Of a stretch of 12,072 bases of DNA, positions 1 through 6,971 are shown piece after piece. This DNA is from an uncultured Oscillospiraceae bacterium. GTDB lineage: Bacteria > Bacillota > Clostridia > Oscillospirales > Oscillospiraceae. How positions within the stretch are numbered: position 1 is the stretch's first letter; the number at the start of each line of letters is the position of its first letter. Where the stretch lies: NCBI GenBank assembly GCA_905234575.1, contig CAJOIG010000068.1, positions 1 through 12,072 of the forward strand, written 5' to 3'. The notes under the pieces were generated by a model. The model was not told where the DNA came from and made no database searches. It saw only the letters and a list, made by a program, of their open reading frames with translations. A program made the translations under genes and the position numbers.

Positions 1-1
1 G

Positions 2-1198
2 GAGGTCCACGCCGTGTTCGCGGACGGCGACGTGCGGGATACGGGCGTGAAGCACGGCACCGTCACCCTGGTCCTGGACCATATCCCCTATGAGATCACC
101 ACCTTCCGCGTGGACGGGGATTACGCCGACCACCGGCGGCCCGCGAGCGTCGCCTTCACGGACCGGGTGGAGGCGGACCTCGCCCGGCGGGACTTCACGA
201 TAAACGCCATGGCCTACAGCCCGGAAGCGGGCCTCGTGGACCCCTTCGGAGGACAGGGAGATCTTGAAAAGGGCCTCCTGCGCTGCGTGGGGGACCCGGT
301 CGAGCGCTTTTCGGAGGACGCCCTCCGCATCCTGCGGGCGCTGCGGTTCGCCGCCCGGTTCGGCTATCGGATCGAGGAGCATACCGACGCCGCCCTCCGG
401 GCCCTGGCCCCCACCCTCCAAGCCATCGCCCCGGAGCGCGTGAAGGCGGAGCTTGACGGCCTGCTCGTCGGGCCGCACGCGGCGCAGGTCCTGCGGGACT
501 ACCCGGACGTTCTGGGGACGGTCCTGCCGGAGATTTTGCCCTGCGTGGGCTTTCGGCAGCACAGCCCCTGGCACATATACGACGTCTGGGAGCACACGGT
601 CCGGGCGGTGGAGGCGGCCCCGGCAGAGCCGGTCCTGCGGTGGACGATGCTGCTGCACGACCTGGGAAAGCCCGCCTGCTTCTCCCGGGATGAGGCAGGC
701 GCGGGGCATTTTTACGGGCACGCGAAAAAAAGCGCCGCCCTCGCGGAGGAGGTCGCGGCGCGGCTGCGGTTTTCAAATGAGGAGCGCGAGGCCGTCTGCG
801 AGCTCGTCCGGCGGCACGACGGGCTTATCCCCCCGGACAAAAAAACCGTCCGGCGGCTGCTGGGCCGCATCGGACGGGAGCGCTTCGATATGCTTCTTTC
901 GGTCAAGCGCGCGGACAATCTCGCCCAGGCCCCCGGGGTTACGGAGTCAAGAATGGAAGAATTGTCCATCCTCGCCGCGCTGGCGGACGAGGTCGAAGCG
1001 GACGGGGACTGCACGGAGCTGTCCCGCCTTGCCGTGAACGGACGGGACCTGCTTTCTCTCGGCTATGCGCCGGGTCCGGCCCTGGGCGCGGAGCTCCGGC
1101 GGCTCCTGGACCTGGTCCTGGACGACCCCGCCCGAAACGACCGGGCCGCCCTCCTGGCCCAGGCGGCGAAGGACAAGGACGAAACAGCACGGACGTGA
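2..1198 (+). CDS. cca: CCA tRNA nucleotidyltransferase, 5' end outside window
   Basis: Adds or repairs the 3'-terminal CCA of tRNAs from CTP and ATP in the cytoplasm. The visible part begins inside the head domain: the KHGTVT segment follows the in-frame GTG at 14 almost at once, whereas full enzymes carry the GG...R and DxD nucleotidyltransfer motifs before it. The gene therefore starts left of the window and the GTG at 14 is not the true start. Seen here are RRDFTINAMAY (185-217), the EDALRILRALRFAARFG segment that follows in class II enzymes, and an HD domain with LLHDLGKP (His-Asp codons 656-661) and a later RRHDG. Bacterial CCA enzymes with an HD domain often also have phosphohydrolase activity; that is family knowledge. 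The gene ends in the stem of a hairpin shared with the convergent thioesterase gene. The family is secure; only the missing N-terminus is unknown. Confidence 0.95.
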   Translation, partial: EVHAVFADGDVRDTGVKHGTVTLVLDHIPYEITTFRVDGDYADHRRPASVAFTDRVEADLARRDFTINAMAYSPEAGLVDPFGGQGDLEKGLLRCVGDPVERFSEDALRILRALRFAARFGYRIEEHTDAALRALAPTLQAIAPERVKAELDGLLVGPHAAQVLRDYPDVLGTVLPEILPCVGFRQHSPWHIYDVWEHTVRAVEAAPAEPVLRWTMLLHDLGKPACFSRDEAGAGHFYGHAKKSAALAEEVAARLRFSNEEREAVCELVRRHDGLIPPDKKTVRRLLGRIGRERFDMLLSVKRADNLAQAPGVTESRMEELSILAALADEVEADGDCTELSRLAVNGRDLLSLGYAPGPALGAELRRLLDLVLDDPARNDRAALLAQAAKDKDETART

Positions 1199-1221
1199 GC
1201 CGCTCACATCCGTGCTGTTTT
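1182..1221. terminator. Bidirectional rho-independent terminator between cca and the thioesterase gene
   Basis: Arms 1182-1199 and 1203-1220 form an 18-bp stem around a 3-nt loop. There is a single imperfect pair: C:A in plus-strand RNA, but a G:U wobble in minus-strand RNA. TTTT (1218-1221) ends the plus-strand copy and TTT ends the minus-strand copy. The cca stop codon (1196-1198) lies inside the left arm. The location between convergent stops fits termination of both transcripts. Confidence 0.8.
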
Positions 1222-1229
1222 GATTCCTG

Positions 1230-1712
1230 TCAGGCCCGCCTTCGTCCCGTGACGAAGTACGCGCCGGAGGCCGTGGCGATGGGCTTTTTCTCGTCCTCCC
1301 CGGCCCAGAGCCGTCCATTCGCGTAGCACACGCTCAGGCCGCGCTTCGTGAGGTCCGCCCGGATGTACAGGGTCTTGTCCAGCGGCCCGGAGCGCAGGTA
1401 CTGCACGTCCATGCTGACGGTCGGGGTCATGCTGCCGCCGGAGCAATACCGGCACAGAAGGCCCATGGTCATGTCCAGCACCGAGGCCGTCACGCCCCCG
1501 TGGAGGATGTTCATGGGGTTCGCCATCCAGGGCTTCGGCGCGAGCCGCAGCACGACGAAGCTGTCCTCGTAACCGCAGGTCTCCAGCTCGCAGCCGAGCA
1601 GGACGTTGAAGGTCCCGGGGAAGGCCTTTTCCGCCTCCTCGAAATACCCGCGGAAGGCCCGCTCCATGCCGGCCTGGTCGTGGAGGTCCGCGGCGTTCAG
1701 CACAAAGCTCAT
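1230..1712 (-). CDS. PaaI/YdiI-like hotdog-fold thioesterase
   Basis: Predicted cytoplasmic acyl-CoA thioesterase of 160 residues, the usual size for a single hotdog domain. The family signature is visible as N-I-L-HGG (residues 68-73) followed by Asp80 in the central helix. In PaaI-type enzymes this HGG loop and a nearby acidic residue bind and hydrolyse the thioester. The later VSMDVQYLRSG and LTKRGLSVCYANGRLW strands fit the hotdog sheet. There is no signal peptide. The ATG overlaps the GH25 stop in an ATGA arrangement (1709-1712), and a GGAGGAGGGG ribosome site lies just upstream inside the GH25 gene, so translation is probably coupled. The substrate cannot be read from the sequence. The link to a secreted muramidase may be only operon sharing. 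The family call is firm, the function general. Confidence 0.85.
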   Translation of the reverse strand: MSFVLNAADLHDQAGMERAFRGYFEEAEKAFPGTFNVLLGCELETCGYEDSFVVLRLAPKPWMANPMNILHGGVTASVLDMTMGLLCRYCSGGSMTPTVSMDVQYLRSGPLDKTLYIRADLTKRGLSVCYANGRLWAGEDEKKPIATASGAYFVTGRRRA

Positions 1713-2596
1713 TCGGTCCCCTCCTCCGCGATCCGCAGGAACATCACGTCCAGGTCCACGTCGCCCTCGATGCCGGGGACGCTGCCGGTGATGGAGTACT
1801 GCCAGATGTCGTGCTCGTAGTAGAACTCCGGCCAGGTGCCGAGGTCCCCCATCCAGACCATGAGGCCCGACAGGGCGTTCAGGTCGTAGTGCTGGTACAC
1901 CGCGGGTATGTAGGTATAGACGCCCACCTGGAAGCCCTCGCCGCGGAGCAGGGAGCAGAACTCCGTGCAGGCGGCGGTGATGGTCTCGGTGGAGGTGCCG
2001 TCGGTGCGGGCGGGCTCGGTGCCGATGAACTCCCAGTCGAAGAAGACGGGCAGGTCCAGGGTGTAGTTTTCCAGAAGATGCGCGGTGTAGACGGCCTCCT
2101 CCGCAGCCTCCAGCACGCTGACGGCCTGGGAGAAGAAGTACACGCCCACGTCGAGGCCCGCCGCCTGGGCGCCCTCGATGTTCTCGCGGAAGCGCTCGTC
2201 CTCGTTCAGGGTGCCCTGGCCGTAGCCGCGCCAGCCGACGCGGACCATGGCGAAGTCGATGCCGGAAGCCGCCACGGCCTGCCAGTCGATCTCTCCCTGG
2301 TGGTCGGAGACGTCGATGCCCCGGCGGAGCATGGCGCCCTCCCCGAGATAGGAGACGACCCCGTCCGTCACGGAGAAGGCATAGCGGTCCAGGGCGAAGG
2401 GCGTCAAAGCCTCGGCCTCGTCCACCCAGATCGTGCCTCCCGACCCGTTCGTGACCTCCACCATGCCCTCGTGGGGATCGGGGGTGGCGGTGGGCTCCGG
2501 GGTGGGCGTGGGCTCGGGCGTGCCGCCATGGCAGCCGCCGAGGAGCCCAGCAAGCAGCGCGAAAAGCGCAAAGATCGTCAAAATACGTGTTTTCAT
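1709..2596 (-). CDS. GH25-family muramidase, predicted lipoprotein
   Basis: Predicted cell-surface lysozyme (glycoside hydrolase family 25) that cleaves the MurNAc-GlcNAc bond of peptidoglycan; 295 residues from the chosen start. Residues 1-22 form a lipoprotein signal (KTR, a hydrophobic stretch, then LGGC with Cys22 as the lipidation site). A Pro/Thr-rich linker (about 26-42) and a small N-terminal segment come before the GH25 barrel, which begins at GIDVSDHQG (93-101). The expected acidic residues are present: Asp95, and Asp187 and Glu189 in FFDWEF. The C-terminal DIWQYS (263-268) and GDVDLDV motifs are also typical. The open frame extends to an ATG at 2677, but the extra 27 residues come before the signal peptide and lack a good ribosome site, whereas ATG 2596 is preceded by AGGGGGG. 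It is the first gene of a two-gene operon with the thioesterase. The role (wall remodelling, sporulation or defence against other bacteria) is not determined. Confidence 0.9.
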   Translation of the reverse strand: MKTRILTIFALFALLAGLLGGCHGGTPEPTPTPEPTATPDPHEGMVEVTNGSGGTIWVDEAEALTPFALDRYAFSVTDGVVSYLGEGAMLRRGIDVSDHQGEIDWQAVAASGIDFAMVRVGWRGYGQGTLNEDERFRENIEGAQAAGLDVGVYFFSQAVSVLEAAEEAVYTAHLLENYTLDLPVFFDWEFIGTEPARTDGTSTETITAACTEFCSLLRGEGFQVGVYTYIPAVYQHYDLNALSGLMVWMGDLGTWPEFYYEHDIWQYSITGSVPGIEGDVDLDVMFLRIAEEGTE

Positions 2597-2605
2597 AGCC
2601 CCCCT

Positions 2606-2634
2606 ACCATACCACACTTCCCGCGCATTTGCAA
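2606..2634 (-). promoter_or_regulatory. Candidate sigma-A promoter of the GH25 gene
   Basis: On the minus strand TTGCAA (2629-2634) is separated by 17 bp from TATGGT (2606-2611), with an extended -10 TGG directly before the hexamer. Transcription would start near 2600, only about 4 nt before the ATG at 2596, which places the GGGGGG ribosome-site-like run at or before the transcript start. Either the mRNA is almost leaderless or another promoter further upstream is used. Confidence 0.4.
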
Positions 2635-2656
2635 ATCCCGCCGTGCGATGCAAGGA

Positions 2657-2685
2657 TTGACGCGGCACGGCAAACACGGTATAAT
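2657..2685 (+). promoter_or_regulatory. Sigma-A promoter of the Cna_B surface protein gene
   Basis: TTGACG (2657-2662), a 17-bp spacer, and a perfect TATAAT (2680-2685). The start site is expected near 2692, giving a leader of about 49 nt before the ATG at 2741. One of the best consensus promoters in the window, in the 144-bp gap between divergent genes. Confidence 0.8.
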
Positions 2686-2740
2686 GCAGGCACGATACAT
2701 AACAGATGATCGTAACCTATCTGATCCTGGAGGGACCGAT

Positions 2741-3925
2741 ATGAAAAAGACCGCCGGATTCTTCTGCATTCTGCTTGTTTTCTTGTGGATGGCATGCCCG
2801 ATCTCGGCCCTGGCCGCGCCCGATCCCGGCGTGACCGAGATCCGCGGCATGCTGATCTGGGACGACGCCGAGGACGCCGACGGCATCCGCCCGGAAAGCG
2901 TGACCATCGTCCTCGAGGCAGACGGCGCGGAGACGGCCACCGTCACCGCGGAGGCTTCCGGCGGCTGGACGTGGAGCTTTCCGGGGCTGCCGATGAACAA
3001 TCTCGTCCCGGACGGGTTCGGCGGCACGGCCGCGATCCCCATCGTCTACACCGTGCGCGCAGCCGCCGTCCCGGAATACAGCACCGGCATCGCGAGCTAC
3101 GGCGAGGACTGGACCATCACGAATACCCACGCGCCCGAACGGGTGAGCATCGAAATCAGCAAGCTCTGGGACGATGCGGAGGACGCCGACGGCATCCGTC
3201 CGGAAAGCGTGACCTTTATCCTGAAGGCCGACGGCACAGAGATGGTCACCGCCGAACCGAACGCCGCCGGCGGCTGGCGCGTGAGCTTTGAGAACCTGCC
3301 GAAATACAGCTTCACCGTTGCCGGGGACGGCAGCGTGACCAAAACGCCCATTCTCTACACTGTGGACGAGGCGCCGGTCCTGGAATACGCCTGCTCCGGC
3401 ATCACGGACAACGGCGACGGGACCTGGACCATCACGAATACCCATGTGCCCGCGACCACGACCGACGACTCCACCGGTACGAACAACGGAAATAACACCA
3501 ACACGAATACCGGGAATGACACCGGCAACGATACCGGGAACAACACCGGCAACAACACCGGCAACGACACCGGCAACAACACCAGCAACAACACCGGGAA
3601 CAATACCGGGAACAACACCGGCAACAACACCGGCAACAACACCGGGAACAATACCGGGAACAATACCGGGAACAATACCGGGAACAATACCGGGAACAAT
3701 ACCGGGAACAATACCGGGAACAATACCGGGAACAATACCAACACGCGGAACGGCGACGGGCAGACCTCGGCGGCGCGTGCGCCCAAAACCGGCGACGGCA
3801 CCCGCGCGGAGCTTTGGCTGGGAACGTTTCTTCTCAGCGGACTGCTGATGGGATGCTTTCTTGCGGCACATTGCCGTTCGGGCCTTGATTTTGGGACGAA
3901 AGCACGCTACAATAGATGGGTATGA
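2741..3925 (+). CDS. LPXTG-like cell-wall-anchored surface protein with two Cna_B domains and an NNTG repeat
   Basis: Predicted secreted, sortase-anchored surface or adhesin-type protein of 394 residues. The start is ATG 2741, 6 nt after GGAGGG and just downstream of a consensus promoter; the same frame is open far upstream only as the antisense of GH25. Order: signal peptide (1-26, MKKTAGFF... ending ALAA); Cna_B domain 1 (about 31-130); Cna_B domain 2 (about 134-235); Thr/Asn-rich linker; Asn-x-Thr-Gly tetrapeptide array (259-334); sorting signal APKTGD (347-352); hydrophobic helix (about 358-376); tail. Domain 2 has the expected isopeptide residues Lys141, Glu210 and Asn233. Domain 1 has Leu38 and Ala107 where Lys and Glu should be, so it probably cannot form the bond. 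The tail after the membrane helix (HCRSGLDFGTKARYNRWV) is longer than a usual sorting-signal tail and is encoded across the next gene's promoter. No sortase is in the window. The gene could encode a minor pilin or a stalk protein; the ligand is unknown. Confidence 0.85.
   Translation: MKKTAGFFCILLVFLWMACPISALAAPDPGVTEIRGMLIWDDAEDADGIRPESVTIVLEADGAETATVTAEASGGWTWSFPGLPMNNLVPDGFGGTAAIPIVYTVRAAAVPEYSTGIASYGEDWTITNTHAPERVSIEISKLWDDAEDADGIRPESVTFILKADGTEMVTAEPNAAGGWRVSFENLPKYSFTVAGDGSVTKTPILYTVDEAPVLEYACSGITDNGDGTWTITNTHVPATTTDDSTGTNNGNNTNTNTGNDTGNDTGNNTGNNTGNDTGNNTSNNTGNNTGNNTGNNTGNNTGNNTGNNTGNNTGNNTGNNTGNNTGNNTGNNTNTRNGDGQTSAARAPKTGDGTRAELWLGTFLLSGLLMGCFLAAHCRSGLDFGTKARYNRWV
2856..3214 (+). repeat. 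Internal duplication of the Cna_B domain (50-bp near-identical blocks)
   Basis: Block 2856-2905 recurs at 3165-3214 with three base differences (gac/gat, gcc/gcg, cgc/cgt), all silent. It encodes the WDDAEDADGIRPESVT segment at the start of each Cna_B domain. A second shared block encoding WTITNTH ends each domain (from 3110 and from 3425). The rest of the two domains has diverged. This points to tandem domain duplication with some segments kept or converted. Confidence 0.8.
3515..3742 (+). repeat. In-frame 12-bp tandem repeat encoding Asn-Asn/Asp-Thr-Gly
   Basis: Nineteen consecutive 12-bp units lie inside the surface-protein gene. Units 1-11 vary at synonymous sites and include NDTG and NNTS variants. 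Units 12-18 (3647-3730) are seven identical copies of aacaataccggg, and unit 19 ends in Asn. The unit length is a multiple of three, so gain or loss of copies keeps the frame. There are no spacers, so it is not CRISPR. Confidence 0.95.
3885..3913 (+). promoter_or_regulatory. Sigma-A promoter of the TPR/zinc-ribbon gene, inside the 3' end of the surface-protein gene
   Basis: TTGATT (3885-3890), a 17-bp spacer, and TACAAT (3908-3913). The expected start is near 3920, about 32 nt before the ATG at 3952. The whole element lies in the coding sequence for the last residues of the upstream surface protein, whose stop is at 3923-3925. Confidence 0.65.
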
Positions 3926-3951
3926 AACTATGAATCACGGAGGATACCGCC

Positions 3952-4833
3952 ATGACTCCTGCCCTTGAGACCCTTCTTGTCCTGGCCGACCGGGACATCG
4001 CCGCCGGACGCTTCGCCTTTGCCGAGACCGAGTATGCCAAGGCCCTCGAGCTGGACCCCGACTGCTGGCGCGCGCTCCACGGCCGCGGCGTGGCCCACAC
4101 CTGGCAGAGCAGCCTGCTCGTCGGGGACCCGGCCGCCCTCATCGACAGCACCGAGGACGCGCTGAAGCTCTGCCGCAAGACCGGCGGGGACGAGGCCGAG
4201 TTCTTCGACCGCGTCTCCTTTGAGCTCATAAACCTCACAAGCATCAAGTACAACGAGCTCACCCGGGTGTACACGAGCCTTGCCCGCCGGGAGAACCGCA
4301 AGGCCCCGTCGCCGCTGTTCTTCCACACCTGGTCCGTATCCCGGCCCGAGGGCCTGTCCCTGGAGGACATGTACATCCCCCTGGTGAACTACCTCTCCGC
4401 GATCATCATGATCGCCGAGTACCTCGACCGGCTCCTGGCCGACCGGAAGGACAGCAAGGTCCGCCGCCTGCACAACGTCTCGAACCTCGCCATCTTCTAC
4501 GACTGGGTCCTCTCCTTCGAGACCGCGGGCGTGGTCCACGACAGCTACGCCGCCACCATCCGCGAGCGCCGGGGCAAGCTCGACGCCCTGCGGGAGACCC
4601 TGGAGAGCGAGCTCGGCGCGCCGGAGCTGCGAAACGCGCCCGAGGACTTCCCCGAGGGCAAGCCCCTTCCGGGCGTCGCCATCGTGGCCGACCGGGAGAA
4701 GAAGGTCGCGCACTTCCCGCTGCGCCCGCCCTTCGAGGTCATCTGCCCGGTCTGCGGCACGGTCCAGAAGTCGAACCGCTCGATCTGCTACCAGTGCTCC
4801 TGCAAGTTCTTCTTCGACGACGACGTGGAGTGA
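3952..4833 (+). CDS. Hypothetical protein: N-terminal TPR and C-terminal four-cysteine zinc ribbon
   Basis: Function not recognised. The product is 293 residues and probably cytoplasmic, with no signal peptide or convincing membrane helix. The ATG is preceded by GGAGGA with a 7-nt gap. Residues about 6-42 form a TPR-like helical pair (AGRFAFAETEYAKALELDP), a protein-protein interaction motif. The middle (about 60-230) is mainly helical and charged. The C-terminus is a compact CPVC...CYQC module: Cys265, Cys268, Cys279 and Cys282 with an 10-residue gap, and an extra Cys284, followed by an acidic end (DDDVE). A zinc ribbon of this kind usually binds metal and contacts protein or nucleic acid. 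It has its own promoter and a strong terminator, so it is probably monocistronic, though read-through from the surface-protein gene is possible because no terminator separates them. A scaffold or sensor role would be a guess. Confidence 0.8.
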   Translation: MTPALETLLVLADRDIAAGRFAFAETEYAKALELDPDCWRALHGRGVAHTWQSSLLVGDPAALIDSTEDALKLCRKTGGDEAEFFDRVSFELINLTSIKYNELTRVYTSLARRENRKAPSPLFFHTWSVSRPEGLSLEDMYIPLVNYLSAIIMIAEYLDRLLADRKDSKVRRLHNVSNLAIFYDWVLSFETAGVVHDSYAATIRERRGKLDALRETLESELGAPELRNAPEDFPEGKPLPGVAIVADREKKVAHFPLRPPFEVICPVCGTVQKSNRSICYQCSCKFFFDDDVE

Positions 4834-4840
4834 AAAAATC

Positions 4841-4889
4841 CAAACGGCGAACCGCCCGTCCCATTTTCCGGGACGGGCGGTTCAGTTTG
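4841..4889. terminator. Bidirectional terminator between the TPR/zinc-ribbon gene and the U32 gene
   Basis: A perfect 14-bp stem, 4849-4862 with 4870-4883, around a 7-nt loop. It can be extended by CAAAC/GTTTG (4841-4845, 4885-4889) across a small internal loop. The minus-strand RNA is followed by a run of six T (from the aaaaaa at about 4833-4838); the plus-strand side has only GTTTGT. It lies between convergent stops. Confidence 0.85.
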
Positions 4890-4905
4890 TCAGAGAAGTC
4901 TTTGG

Positions 4906-6942
4906 TCACAGCAGCTTTCGGTAGTAGAGGCCCCCGGTGTGAGGGGCGTCGGACGGCTCGTTCCGGCGGAAGCGGGCGAGAATCGCCGCGCACTCCGCCG
5001 GGGTCTCCCGCGTAAACCAGAGGAGCCGGAAATCGGCGGGGTCGTCCCGCCCGGAAATATCCAGGGGCACGCTGTTGAGGAGCGTCGAATACCGCCGCTG
5101 CCCGCACTCCACGGGAAAGGCCGTGCCCCGCCGGTCCGTGAGGGACCCCGTCCCGCCGCAGCGGGCGCAGCCGAGCTCCGCCCGGATCGGACAGCTCCGA
5201 TACCGCATGAGGGGCAGACGTCCGTACACGGCGATTCCCTGGGGCAGGCTCCCGCCCAGGGCCCGGATCGCACCCATGGGCAGCTCGAAGGAGACCGCCG
5301 CCGCGGCAAGGCCCAGTTCCTCCCAGACCGCAAGCGACCTGGTATTCGCGATGTTCAGCCCGAAGCCGCCGTATACGGCAAGGCCCAGCCGCTTCCCCAG
5401 GGGCAGGCCGTAGAGGTTCTCCGTCCAGACCGCGGAAAGCCCCGCGTCCCGCAGGGAGGTCAAATGCGCCTCCAAAGCCTCCGCCGCCTTCGGCTCGAAG
5501 AGCACCGCGGGCAGCGCCGCGATGAGCCGGTCCCCGAAGCGCTCCACCAGCGCCGGGTCCAGCGTCTCCGCCGGGAGGATCACCCGCTCCGCGCCGGAGC
5601 CCTCGGCTTGTCCCGGGTCCGCGTACCGCGCCCACAGCGGAGAGGGCGTGCTCCGGGCCGGATGGGACGGCAGCTCCGCCGGGGCCCAGTCCGTCCGGGC
5701 ATGGGGCCGTGGGACCGAGCGCTCGGCGTCCAGCGCCGCCAGCGCCCGCCGCCGCAGATCGTTCAGCGCCGACGCCGGAAGGGTCAGCCCGCCGGCCATG
5801 TCCGTCTCTATTTTGTTTACATAATATTGCGTGCCGCCGGTCTTGCCCAGGCTCCGGGCGGCGGCATCGGCGTCCAGGGGCCGGGTGCGGGCGGGCTCCG
5901 GGACGGGGCCGGAGAGCTCGACCGCGCGGATGCCGTCCGAGACGGTGAGCCGGGATCCGTTCCCGTCCATGGCAAAGCGAACGGTCAGTGGCACGCGGGG
6001 ATTCTCCTTCCGGTACAGGGCCGCAAGGTCCTTGAAAACGCCCTCCGCGCCGGTGACGTCCTCCTTCGTGCGGACGCCGAACATGGACCCGTCCGGGTGC
6101 CCGGCGAGGTAGGCGTCCGTGAAGCCGCTCCGGGAAAAGACCGCCCGCAGGATCGTTTCATCGTAGCTTGCCCCGTCCCGGGCGGCGCGGCAGGCAGTGA
6201 CCGCCGCGGCGACGTACTCCGGGCGCTTCATCCGGCCCTCGATCTTGAGGGTGTCCACGCCGACGTCCGCGAGGGCCCGAATGTGGGGCAGAAGGCTCAT
6301 ATCCTTCATGGAGAGGACGTGGTCGCCGCTGCCGCCGCAGGACCAGGGCAGGCGGCAGGGCTGGGCGCAGAGGCCGCGGTTGCCGCTCCGCCCGCCGAGC
6401 ATGGAGGACAGGGCGCACATCCCGGACACGCAGACGCAGTGCGCCCCGTGGACGAAGGCCTCCGCGGGCAGGGCCGTGCGGGCAAGGATGTGGGCCATCT
6501 CGTCGAGAGACAGCTCCCGCGCGAGGACGAAGCTCTGAAAGCCCGCGTCCTCGAGAAGCCGCACGCCGTCGAGGTTATGTACCGCCGTCTGGGTGGAGGC
6601 GACGCGATGGATGCTCGGATAGCGCTTCGCGAAAAGCTCCGCCGCGCCGAAGTCCTGCAGGATGACGCCGTCGGCTCCGGCCCGGGCGATCGCCTCCGCG
6701 GTGCGGTCCAGCAGGCCCCGCTCCCGGTCCAGGAGCATGGTGTTCACGGTGACGTACAGGGCCGTATCGCGGGCACGGCAATAGGCCGCCGCCGCCGCGA
6801 GGCTGTCCGCGTCGAAGTTCTCCGCGCTCCGCCGGGCGTTCAGATCGCCGAGGCCAAGATACACCGCCTCCGCGCCGCAGCGGACCGCCGCCGTGAGCTG
6901 CTCGGTCCCTCCCACGGGCGCCAGGATCGCCGGATGTCCCAT
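4906..6942 (-). CDS. U32 family 'peptidase', RlhA-like RNA hydroxylation protein
   Basis: 678 residues. Members of this long U32 group with a C-terminal DUF3656 region include E. coli RlhA (YdcP), needed for 5-hydroxycytidine in 23S rRNA; the shorter relative TrhP acts on tRNA. The older label 'collagenase-like protease' is probably misleading. The U32 core is clear: LAPVGGTEQLTAAVRCGAEAVYLG at the start, a Cys-rich segment (Cys169, 171, 176, 192, 196) and the signature EGRMKRPEYV (235-244). A second cysteine set near the end (Cys584, 592, 595, 613), following YGRLPLMR, looks like a metal site. The ATG is preceded by AAAGGAGGTG at an ideal distance and by a near-consensus promoter. The gene has its own promoter and terminator and so is probably monocistronic. 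The long open frame on the opposite strand is a GC-rich shadow. The family is firm; the exact RNA target (rRNA or tRNA) is inferred. Confidence 0.88.
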   Translation of the reverse strand: MGHPAILAPVGGTEQLTAAVRCGAEAVYLGLGDLNARRSAENFDADSLAAAAAYCRARDTALYVTVNTMLLDRERGLLDRTAEAIARAGADGVILQDFGAAELFAKRYPSIHRVASTQTAVHNLDGVRLLEDAGFQSFVLARELSLDEMAHILARTALPAEAFVHGAHCVCVSGMCALSSMLGGRSGNRGLCAQPCRLPWSCGGSGDHVLSMKDMSLLPHIRALADVGVDTLKIEGRMKRPEYVAAAVTACRAARDGASYDETILRAVFSRSGFTDAYLAGHPDGSMFGVRTKEDVTGAEGVFKDLAALYRKENPRVPLTVRFAMDGNGSRLTVSDGIRAVELSGPVPEPARTRPLDADAAARSLGKTGGTQYYVNKIETDMAGGLTLPASALNDLRRRALAALDAERSVPRPHARTDWAPAELPSHPARSTPSPLWARYADPGQAEGSGAERVILPAETLDPALVERFGDRLIAALPAVLFEPKAAEALEAHLTSLRDAGLSAVWTENLYGLPLGKRLGLAVYGGFGLNIANTRSLAVWEELGLAAAAVSFELPMGAIRALGGSLPQGIAVYGRLPLMRYRSCPIRAELGCARCGGTGSLTDRRGTAFPVECGQRRYSTLLNSVPLDISGRDDPADFRLLWFTRETPAECAAILARFRRNEPSDAPHTGGLYYRKLL

Positions 6943-6971
6943 GGTCCCACCTCCTTTTTCGGGTCCCTACG

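Noticed and set aside
14..16. GTG at 14 as the start of cca
   Set aside because: It falls inside the conserved head domain and the frame continues to the window edge. The nucleotidyltransfer motifs must lie further upstream.
1811..2740. In-frame upstream extension of the Cna_B protein
   Set aside because: It is antisense to the GH25 gene. A signal peptide, ribosome site and consensus promoter all place the start at 2741.
3515..3742. Possible CRISPR array or intergenic satellite
   Set aside because: Units are contiguous 12-mers without spacers and are in frame within a coding gene.
2717..3871. Minus-strand open frame with a Val-Pro-Gly-Ile repeat, elastin-like at first sight
   Set aside because: It is the antisense reading of the NNTG codon array. 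The plus-strand frame has the signal peptide, Cna_B domains and sorting signal.
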